Shown: positions 55,899 to 64,000 of the stretch, piece by piece
Position numbering within the stretch: the first letter of the stretch is position 1
How the letters are laid out: each line of letters opens with the position of its first letter
Translations under genes and position numbers: made by a program
Notes under the pieces: model-generated
The model's input: the letters and a program-made list of their open reading frames with translations, nothing else
Database searches by the model: none
Told to the model about the DNA's origin: nothing
NCBI GenBank assembly: GCA_030278955.1
Contig: JAOANR010000006.1
Span: 28,067,124-28,131,123, forward strand
Reading direction: 5' to 3'
Source: Hygrophila difformis
Lineage: Eukaryota > Streptophyta > Magnoliopsida > Lamiales > Acanthaceae
Length of the DNA stretch: 64,000 bases

Positions 55899-58800
55899 TT
55901 AGGTCCTATGAAACCAAGCACCGGATTGATCCGCCGCAAGGTCTTCTTTGACAAAGTCTGGAGGGAACGCCCAAGATGTGAAGAACTCTTCCGATTTAGC
56001 TCCATGTCTAGCTAGGCGGTCGGCAACCTTATTTCCTTCCCTAAGGACATGGTGGAAAGAGCATGATTCAAAGGATCTCTTCAGGTCACGAATCTTTAGC
56101 AGAATGGTGAGATAAGGATGATTCTCCTCGAAGGCATCCATCATCCCCAAGGCCATGGAAGAATCTGAGTAGCACAGTAGACTCCTAATCCCCAATCGGC
56201 TAGCTGCCTCCAACCCATAGGCAATGGCTGCCAGTTCCGCAAAAATGATGGTGGTGGTGCCCAGGAACCCGCTGCCTCCACCACACCATTGGCCACTACC
56301 TTTTCGAATCACATAACCAAACCCCGATCGCCCTGTCTTGCCAAAAGTGCTGCCATCAGAGTTTAAAATAGTCCCTTCATTATCCATCATGTTCCATCGA
56401 ACCATCCTGACCTCGGCCTGGGGAAGTCTCCGTTGTTTCCTTACTGCGAGAAGGTCCAAACCAATATGGTGGATATCTTTGGTTACGATGTAGTGGGGTT
56501 TGTCCTTTCCACTGAAAATCCAAGCATTCCTCTCAAGCCAAATAACCCATAAGCCAGCCACAACAATAACACCATAGCGTCTATACAAACCTTTGAGTAA
56601 AACTCTGATATCTTCCCTAGGGATATCCATGCAGTCTGGGGGAATTGGAATTCCTAATTTCTCCCATACAATCTTGGCCCACCCACAGTACATGAGACAG
56701 TGATCCCATGTTTCATTCATAGTACCGCACAAAGAACAGAGAGGGAAGGGCGCCAACTTCCTTCTGAACCTAATATCATTCACCGGCAGAGAGTTATTGC
56801 TAAGAAGCCATAGAAAGAAACAAATTTTTTCCGGGAAGCCCACTTGCCAAAGCCATTCCCAGCCTTGAGGGGTTTGATCTCTGTGTTGAAGAAACATGTA
56901 CGCTGTCTTGACGGAGTAGATTCCTTTTGGGTGATTCATCCACATTCATCCATCCAGCGCCTCTTGATGGAGCACAGGGGGAGGGTTCGAGCAGATCTCT
57001 TGGAGCAGTTGGGAGGGCATATGTGAATATACACCTTTCCAATCCCAAGCTCCATCCACAATTACATCTTTGATTTTGAGCTCGGTGTCGTGGACGTCCA
57101 CATATGGAAGAAGAGGACCAATTTGTTGTCCTTTCCACCATTTGGAGTACCAAACAGAGAGATCCCCATTACCAATACGCATAGAGAAACCATGACTAAG
57201 CATAGGCATAACTTTCTGCACAATCTTGAGCAGTGGTGAGCGCGAGTCCCCCGGCGGAGGAAAGTGGAAATCAGAGCTGTTATACCGCCCTTTGAGGAGA
57301 TGCACCCACGGCTTGTCTTTTTGGAGAAGAAGACCCCACAACAACTTACCATGGAGGGATATATTCATAGGTCTAGCCTTTCTCAGCCCCAGGCCTCCAT
57401 ACCTCCTTGGGGCAGCCACCCTATCCCAACTGACTAGATGTAATCCTTTCCCTTCCCTATCTTTCCACAGGAATCATCTGATTTTTTTATCAATAGCATT
57501 GCATATTCCTTCAGGAAGCCAATAAAGTTGCATATAGTAGGTCGGGATAGCCGATAGAACTGCCCGACAGAGGGTGAGCCAGCCGGCCTTGTTAAGCAAT
57601 TTACAGGCCCAACCATTAAGACGTGCATCCAACTTGTCCAAGAGAAAGGCGAAATCTGCACATTTACGTCGGCCAAACAAAATAGGGAATCCGAGATAGG
57701 AGTCCAGAGCTACAGCAGCTGGGATATTGAGGGTGGCAGACACCCAAGCTCTAGCTTCATTATCCACATGGGGAGGAATAAAAAGTTTCGATTTCTGGGG
57801 GTTAACCTCCAGCCCCGATATCTTGCCAAACTGGTGGATGGTTTGAGCCATGGAGTTGAGACTCTTCCTCTCTATCATAGAGCATAGAATCAGATCATCG
57901 GCAAAAAGTAGATGAGATATCCCAATTCCATCCGATGATAGGCGAATCGGCTGCCATAAGCCATTGGAAACCAGCTTATGTACTTTCAAAGAAAGCTTTT
58001 CCATGACAAGGAGAAAGAGGTAAGGGGATAATGGGTCTCCCTGACGAAGCCCCCTCATCGGTTTAAACTCAGGGAGTGGCTGCCCATTCCAAAGAATCGA
58101 GAAAGTGGGAGAGGCGACACAGTAGTTGATCAGTCGAACCACTGTCGCAGGGATCCCTAATTCCATGAGGCATAGATGGAGAAAATCCCAATTGACAGAA
58201 TCATAGGCCTTTTGAATGTCAATTTTGAGAATAATGGCATTTAGGCGCGCTTTACTTCCCGTCAGGTGGCCCATGAGTTCATTAAGGGTGACAGCATTAT
58301 CGATCGTCCCTCGCCCGGGAAGGAAAGCAGCCTGGTCTTTGGAGATCATTTTCTTGAGTATAGGTCTGATCCTATTAACAAGGACCTTCGTGAGCACCTT
58401 ATATAGGACATTGCAAAGCGTAATCGGGCGGAAGTGCTTGAAGTCCGTAGGAGGGGAAACTTTCGGAATCAAACAGATATAGGCTTTCGCAATGTCAAGA
58501 GGGAAACTCCCCTGTACAGCTGACTGGCGGATGAAATCCCAGACTGAAGCTCCAATTTCATCCCAGTAGTGTTTGTAGAAAAGAGCCGGGAATCCGTCGG
58601 GTCCTGGAGCCGAAAAGGCCTTAAGATCCTTGACCGCACCATCCACTTCCTCCTTAGCAATATCGGCTGCCAGCTGGATATAGTCCCCTGAGGTGACCTT
58701 ATGCATAGGGGGAAAACCTGGGTCTATATCCTCTTGTCCGTTATCACCACCATTAGTATCAGTAGGCTCTGTGTAGAGATCCACAAAGAATCTATTGGCG

Positions 58801-59987
58801 TGAATTTTGAGCATCTCATCCTCCTCACACCAGTCCCTATTAGGGAGGAATAAACCATGGATTCGATCCTTATGCCTTCGAGATTTGACCATGGCATGGA
58901 AGTATGTAGTATTTCTATCACCCAACTTAACCCAACTATTCTTAGCTCTCTGATACCATTTAAGTTCTTCTGGGATGAGCAAGGTATCATACTCCTTCTT
59001 CAAAGCAATTTCCAGATAATGGAGGCGAGCCGAATCTGTTCTCTCAAGGGCTTTAGTGATCCCTTCCAGCCTTTTCCTGATTTTAAACTTCTTCCAGTGG
59101 AAATTCCCCGTATCCTCCTTTTGTGCACGGACCGAGTTCTCCCGAACCCTATCAAGTTTTTTTGTTATGTCTGTAGGTGAATTATTCCAGGCAGACATAA
59201 CAATATCTCTATAGTTATCCCTGGCTGCCCAACTTGCCTCCCATCGGAAAATTTTATTCGGATGGATTTGAGGTGGCGCACCACACCTGACTAGGAGAGG
59301 AGCGTGGTCGGACCCGAACCTATTCAAGGTCCTCGCGAACCCCGTCGGGAACATCGAGATCCAATCCAAATTCCCAATGCATCTATCCAATCTTTTAGTA
59401 ATTTGAGATTGCCCCATGGGACGCGCCCAAGTAAAGATCCCACCTTGGGTATTGATAGTGAAGAGCCCACATTCATTCAACAGGTCTTTGAATTCCTCTG
59501 CTCTGTGAATATTATACAGCCCTCCTTGAACCTCATCCGCAGAAGCTATCTGGTTCCAGTCCCCCACCAAGGCCCAAGCTCCATCAATTTTCCCAGTCAA
59601 GGTGCGCAAATAATCCCAATTCTGGTGTCTGACCGAGTAATGAGGAGAAGCATAAACTGCAGTAGCGAACCAACTAGCCTCTCTACCGGTTAAACGGACC
59701 GTAATCATGCGATCCGCAACTTCAAAGACCGAAATATCATGAGGCAACCCAATTCTCTTTAACACCCAAATCCCCCCTGCTCGTCCATCCGCTTCCAGGA
59801 TAGAAGACGGGATGAAACCAATTCTCATAAAGAAATTGCTCACACCAATAAAAGCTAGTTGAGGCTCCAAAATAAAAATTAAATCCGGTTGATGACGGGA
59901 TATATAGTCCTTCAAAAATCTACGCTTATCATCTCCACCCATTCCTCCTACATTCCAAGCCAAAATCTTGAAATTTGTAAAATCCAT
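55899..59987 (-). pseudogene. LINE ORF2: endonuclease, reverse transcriptase, RNase H
   Basis: About 1340 codons with in-frame stops at about 57474 and 56946. The N-terminal endonuclease (first 230 residues) shows WNVGG, FILEPQ, LVGDWNQI and FGSDHAPL, the metal-binding and catalytic positions of EEP nucleases. RT (about residues 430-760) shows FRPITLCNVLYKVLTK, DIQKAYDSVNW, RGLRQGDPLSPYLF and LLFADDLIL with both aspartates. After the first stop come zf-RVT (FFLWLLSNNSLP, CSLCGTMNET, DHCLMYC) and an RNase H with NSDGSTFGK, FAELAAIAYGL, CYSDSSMAL and REGNKVADRLA, so D-E-D-D is complete. It would drive target-primed reverse transcription. Confidence 0.92.
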
Positions 59988-60026
59988 AAAAAAACAATTG
60001 GAAAGAATGGAACCTCAGCCGAAGAC

Positions 60027-61190
60027 TCATCCGTGTATAGCCACATCCTCGCACGGTGGCTCTTCCGCCTGCTCTGTGAATTTTTCCTTTACAGTTTCTA
60101 AGGCTTCCCTGTATTCCGGAAGAGGTACGTCTTCCTCAGGCGAAGAAGCTCGCGCCCTTTTAGGATGGTATTTCGATGGACTCAGTGTTGCTTCCTCGTT
60201 TGGACCGGAAGCCTTCCTCCTCAGATCTGTGATGGGGGACACTTGGGGTGTTTGACCCTGTTTAAAGGGTTTCGACACCAATGGGGATTTTGGGCCACGG
60301 TGGCCTTTTCTAAGGCTATCAGATTTTGGGGTAAATGCTGGGCCCAAAACTTCGGCCTTTCCCTTTGCACTTTCCAGCCCAAAGCGGAAGATAGGTGGTT
60401 TATTCTCCTGGCCCTTAGGCTTTCTCGGCCCTCTAGGTTTTCTCTTCTCTACTACAATCCATTCACCGCCCTCAGGTTGGGGTGGAGGCTCTTTTGCTGT
60501 CACGTGGTTCTCAATAGAGGACAAAACCTCAGTCGTCTGGCTTCCTTTTTCCTCTTCTGTGTATGTTTCAGAACTTTCTTTCTGTGTGGAGACTTCCATA
60601 TTGTCGCTAGCCTTTTTGGGGAGTTTGACATTTTCCCTCCCTACCAACTCTGCCTGTTCCGTATCCTGTACCTCCTTTGATTTCCCCTCTCCGGCATAGG
60701 GTGTTGTCGGCACCGCCCCAGAATGAGTCGGCCGATGAGTACAGCGGGATGTGGAATGTCCATATCTTTGGCATTTTGAACATAGCAAGTGGAGGCCTTC
60801 ATAGGCCACTTTTTTCCAATGATCTTCTATCAGTATACTAGAAACAACTGGAAGTTGTAGGTCTATTTCAACACATACCCGGCCATACTTGCCTCTGTGG
60901 ATGTTCTTCGTTATGTCGTCAACTTTCACGTGTGTCCCCAATGCATTGGCCATTTTGGAAAGCAACACCTCGTCATACATTTCTATGGACAAATCCGGGA
61001 ATCTAGCCCATACTACTGTCTTCCGGGGAGTTTCTTCAGACGCTGTGAAATTTGGTTTCCATGGTGTCACTGTCAGGTAGCTATCAAAAATAGTCCAAGG
61101 TCCCCCATTGAGGATGAGAGTCCTGTCTTCCGCCCTATTCAGCTTAACCAAGAAGAACCCATGGCCCAGTTCGATCATTTTAGAAAGCAT
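60027..61190 (-). CDS. LINE ORF1: DUF4283 nucleic-acid-binding protein, N-terminally truncated
   Basis: 387 residues from the first ATG, but the frame is open further upstream and the DUF4283 domain starts mid-way (MIELGHGFFLVKL, GGPWTIFDSYL, FPDLSIEMYDE). A CCHC zinc knuckle follows (CSKCQRYGHSTSRC, about residues 136-149). A long Lys/Glu/Pro-rich tail follows. It would coat LINE RNA. It lies 39 bases upstream of ORF2. Confidence 0.85.
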   Translation of the reverse strand: MLSKMIELGHGFFLVKLNRAEDRTLILNGGPWTIFDSYLTVTPWKPNFTASEETPRKTVVWARFPDLSIEMYDEVLLSKMANALGTHVKVDDITKNIHRGKYGRVCVEIDLQLPVVSSILIEDHWKKVAYEGLHLLCSKCQRYGHSTSRCTHRPTHSGAVPTTPYAGEGKSKEVQDTEQAELVGRENVKLPKKASDNMEVSTQKESSETYTEEEKGSQTTEVLSSIENHVTAKEPPPQPEGGEWIVVEKRKPRGPRKPKGQENKPPIFRFGLESAKGKAEVLGPAFTPKSDSLRKGHRGPKSPLVSKPFKQGQTPQVSPITDLRRKASGPNEEATLSPSKYHPKRARASSPEEDVPLPEYREALETVKEKFTEQAEEPPCEDVAIHG

Positions 61191-61205
61191 TCCAAAATTG
61201 TTGGT

Positions 61206-62964
61206 ATTTTAGATATTTATATCAAAAAGTTTTAATATTAGCCTTTTACTTTCATGAATATTCTCTCCACTTCAAGTGCATTTCTTAGTAAGTGAGAGGG
61301 TCAAAAATGAAAAATTGTGGAGTAATAAGTGTATTTCTTGGTTTGTGCAATATTAGTAAAAAAAAAACAATTAAAAGAGAACAGATGGAGTAGTATCGAC
61401 ACACTTATTTCAATTCAAGCTTCAAGACAAGTAATGCATTAAATCTAATTAATCAACCAAAATACTTAGAATCCTTTTCTATAAGTCATGGATTAAATTT
61501 AACAGTATCTCTTAATTTTTGCCAATGACCAACTGCCAACTACCTTAATCTTATCAGTATTGATAAACTTATCTTAATTATATCGATAATCTTGAATCCT
61601 TTTTATTTCCATTAACATGCTTAGATCTACATGCACCTCCACAAGACCACAACTTGATGATGCTTCTTCCATTAAGCCTCCAAGTCAAATAATGAATTAA
61701 ATTTAATCAACCCACGACATACTTAGAATTCTTTTGATAAAGTAATGGATCAGTGGAAGGTTATATACAGTACTACTTATGACCCAAGTGTGCTTGACGA
61801 AATGAAATATCTCCACGAATGGGTACACAGAACCAACTCGATCCATCAGCCATATCTGCATCAAACCTTTTTTTACCATGCTAACAACATTCGTTGTTGT
61901 TTCAGGCTTGGAACCTTGATGAAAATAACAAAGTGTGTCGTAGCCATGATCTCCGGAAACATCCCGGTGCCTTCTGCTACCAATCGACCCTGTTACAACG
62001 CCTCGTCATTTCCAAACACTACTGATAGTTCTACATCGAACACTCAATATGATAGTTCTACATCGAACACTCACTTCATTATTATAGTTCTACATCGGAC
62101 ACCCAATATCATCAGCCACACGCCCACGTATGAAGCGGGGCAACACACCCAGCTAATTTTGCCCATCCAGCCGTTGGATCCTGCCAGAGTCGTGTTTTCT
62201 TTCTGATCATTGCTGATGAATCTAATTCTTTCTGTACCATAGTGATAATGTGTATATATATTGATGTTGTACTATATTTGTTTCTCGGACAAAACCCTTG
62301 GTTCATATGGCTTTACCTAAAGTGCTTATGCATAACTTAAGCACTTATTAACCACTTGATGCCCCCATATGTTGAATCTGTTTTGATCCCTCATTGTTTT
62401 TTTTCATATGAGGAACAGATCCTACTGCATATGAACTGTATTATTTTATATCTTTTGCTTGTGGGTTATGATTGTGTGATTTAGAGCTTCTACTGGTTTG
62501 TTTTTTGTTTGGTACTTAAGGAATAATTTGGCTAATGGCTAGTAAACTTCCAAACACTATTTGAAGGAAAAATAGTAGTAATCAAAAAGCAACTAAATCA
62601 TTATTTAATTTGGCAACAATATATATTGTTGGAAAACATTCATCCAACACCATTTTAAATCAAATGAATCAATTTGGCATCAATCTTGAGGAATACAAAA
62701 TGGCAACAATAAATATCCTGCATAATTTTAAATCAAATGATACGAATTTAGAATCCACCAACCCTTATAAATTCAAAGGATCAACATTCATCCAACACCA
62801 TCATTTTCAGCAAGCAAAACAAACTTCAACAAGAATATTTCCACAAGATTTCAATTTTATTGTTGGAAACATTGATTCCTTTAAATCTCTAATCACAGTC
62901 CCCTCCCAGAAAAGCAGAACAAAATATTCTGCCTGTTTGTTTCCAAACTGTAAAACCAAAAAAA
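61206..62964. other. Intergenic, with a short tandem repeat
   Basis: No gene is recognised. The open frame 61745-62206 lacks domain features, and its second half overlaps three imperfect copies of atagttctacatcgaacac at about 62026-62100. A motif shared with 51200-51245 lies near 61510-61555. The stretch beside the host gene (62580-62960) is A+T-rich and probably its 3' flank. Confidence 0.4.
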
Positions 62965-63594
62965 TCAACTGCACAATATAACCCTAGTGAGACCCAACAC
63001 CAAACAAGACACACAGAAGAAGAACAGGGTCACAAAATCCCTACCCGACCATCTTCGAACCGGGTTAGACCCTACCCGCAAGCTCTTGGCTCTCCTCAAA
63101 GCATCCACCTCCTTCATCAGATCGAACTCGAGGCCTTTCCTCTTCAACTCCTCCACGCACTTAGCAAGCAGCGACGAGTCCTCCTCCTCCCGCTCCAGCA
63201 TCTTTTCCAGATGAGATTCAACATCATTTTTGTACCGAATCGCCCATATGAACCCTAGCGAGCAGACGAGGGAACACAGCGACGGAATCCACGATTTGCG
63301 GCAGAATTGGGGTCTGCCACCGGCGTTTGCGGTGGCGCTGAAGAGGAGGAGGAGGGCGGTGGCGTGGAAGAGGAAGAAGAGGCAGTAGAGTTGGGTGATT
63401 TCCTTACGAGTGGAGTCGATCTGGGTCTCCTTGAGGAAGATTCGATTGAGGATGAGCTCTTCTTCCTTGAGCCATTGCTTGAGGAGGAGCCTGTGCGTGG
63501 GCGTTTCGGCGATCTGGTGGAGCGGATGCGGAGTCTTGGATTCCATAATTGATGGGCGGAGATTGGGATTTTCGGAGGAGGTGGGATCGGCCAT
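62965..63594 (-). CDS. Conserved plant membrane protein of unknown function
   Basis: 209 residues, one exon, intact, start ATG at 63594 (MADPTSSENPNL). A hydrophilic N-terminus is followed by a conserved-looking helix (LLLKQWLKEEELILNRIFLK, residues about 36-55). Three hydrophobic segments suit transmembrane helices, at about residues 70-90 (LYCLFFLFHATALLLL), 105-120 (LCSLVCSLGFIWAI) and 186-206 (FVTLFFFCVSCLVLGLT). Between the second and third is a charged, probably helical stretch (ESHLEKMLEREEEDSSLL). The layout resembles a small family of uncharacterised plant transmembrane proteins. It is the only clear intact host gene here. The codon pattern and G+C are higher than the surroundings. 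Confidence 0.8.
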   Translation of the reverse strand: MADPTSSENPNLRPSIMESKTPHPLHQIAETPTHRLLLKQWLKEEELILNRIFLKETQIDSTRKEITQLYCLFFLFHATALLLLFSATANAGGRPQFCRKSWIPSLCSLVCSLGFIWAIRYKNDVESHLEKMLEREEEDSSLLAKCVEELKRKGLEFDLMKEVDALRRAKSLRVGSNPVRRWSGRDFVTLFFFCVSCLVLGLTRVILCS

Positions 63595-63705
63595 GGATTT
63601 TTAGCAGTGGAGAGGAGGAGGGTTATAAGAAGGGAGAAATATTGTATTGTATGGAATATTCAATAATCAATACAGCTAGGGTGAAGGGGGAGCGGCCTTA
63701 TGTAT

Positions 63706-63716
63706 TCCAACGGTCA
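63706..63716 (-). promoter_or_regulatory. MSA-like element upstream of the membrane-protein gene
   Basis: TCCAACGGTCA matches the mitosis-specific activator consensus YCYAACGGYYA at every position and works in either orientation. It lies about 112-122 bases upstream of the ATG at 63594. A second AACGG core is at 63740-63744. In plants MSA elements bind three-repeat MYB factors and give G2/M expression. Confidence 0.5.
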
Positions 63717-63836
63717 TTTGCTGGGTTTTTGAATTTCGCAACGGTCGGATCCACATGGTCAGTACGGTTACCATTTCTGTGTACTCCCTATTTAATTTCC
63801 TTTTAATAGGAAATCAATTGGTTAATTTTTTTAGGT

Positions 63837-64000
63837 TAACACCTAACAGAGTTGGCTTGAGTGGATGAGAGTTCTAGTCGATTAAGCAAGGTCTCGAGTT
63901 CGAGCCTTGTATATGCAAAAAACTGCTTTGGAAGAGGCGCCCTTAATTGCCCTTGTAAATCTTGGTTGGATTAGTCTTTGATCCAATGTGGCCTGGGATA
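63837..64000 (+). mobile_element. tRNA-derived SINE, cut by the window end
   Basis: The A box TGGCTTGAGTGG (63853-63864) and B box GAGTTCGAGCC (63896-63906) are spaced like a tRNA-type pol III promoter. A non-tRNA body follows with gaagaggcgcccttaattg, a common feature of plant SINEs. The 3' tail lies outside the window. Confidence 0.75.

Larger units (their letters stand above)
55777..61205 (-). mobile_element. L1-type LINE, 5'-truncated, nearly complete
   Basis: Minus-strand order is ORF1 (DUF4283 plus zinc knuckle), ORF2 (endonuclease, RT, zf-RVT, RNase H), 3' UTR and an 11-base poly(A) (plus T-run 55777-55787). ORF1 begins inside the DUF4283 domain near 61200, so the 5' end is truncated there. 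I found no target-site duplication matching the sequence left of the poly(A) (gaacggcttccgtc). Only two stops interrupt ORF2. Confidence 0.9.

Noticed and set aside
60165..60680. 171-codon plus-strand open frame opposite LINE ORF1
   Set aside because: Shadow of the DUF4283 protein's C-terminal half; aromatic-rich composition is typical of antisense to a Lys/Glu-rich region.
61745..62206. 153-codon open frame as a host gene
   Set aside because: No domain, no matching promoter, and its second half is built from a short tandem repeat.

Overview
This is plant nuclear DNA from an angiosperm, most likely a eudicot. It is A+T-rich, with intron-bearing gene fragments and a dense nest of plant transposable elements. 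There are Ty3 chromoviruses, Ty1/Copia, a gag-only LTR element, an L1-type LINE, a MULE, hAT, Stowaway and Tourist MITEs, a Helitron end and a SINE. A mitochondrial cox1 insert and an LRR receptor-kinase pseudogene are also present. The species cannot be named from sequence alone. Only one well-supported intact host gene is visible, a small membrane protein at 62965-63594 on the minus strand.

Layout, left to right. 1-8393 is a Ty3 chromovirus on the minus strand, with gag-pol broken by stops and frameshifts and its 3' LTR outside the window. 8394-11407 is a remnant with an antisense plant-mobile-domain ORF followed by a plus-strand LTR. 11491-13300 holds a hAT element nested in a Stowaway MITE, then a second hAT MITE. 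A Helitron 3' end sits at 15277-15310.

The centre, 15437-35955, is one unit flanked by a 5-bp duplication (TTAAT). It is two copies of a second Ty3 subfamily arranged head to head as a palindrome of about 6.6-7 kb per arm. A 7-kb MULE with an OTU protease domain sits at its symmetry centre. The MULE is itself hit by a Stowaway MITE (in an exon) and by a young gag-only LTR retrotransposon (in an intron). Both palindrome arms lack the gag core, and an extra coiled-coil ORF is joined directly to the gag zinc knuckle.

To the right lie a 0.8-kb hairpin locus (36302-37905), a Tourist-like MITE, and a receptor-kinase pseudogene pair in which the kinase half of one copy precedes the ectodomain half of the next. 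Next comes a young Copia element (43895-49241, duplication CAATG), then a NUMT with cox1. Unidentified exon-like blocks and tandem repeats follow, then a nearly full-length L1-type LINE with an RNase H domain (minus strand, about 55777-61205). The window ends with the host gene and a tRNA-derived SINE.

The most unusual items are the palindromic, duplication-flanked Ty3 inverted dimer and the coiled-coil ORF (called ORF0 here) upstream of gag. ORF0 is open in all three Ty3 copies although their gag-pol genes are broken.
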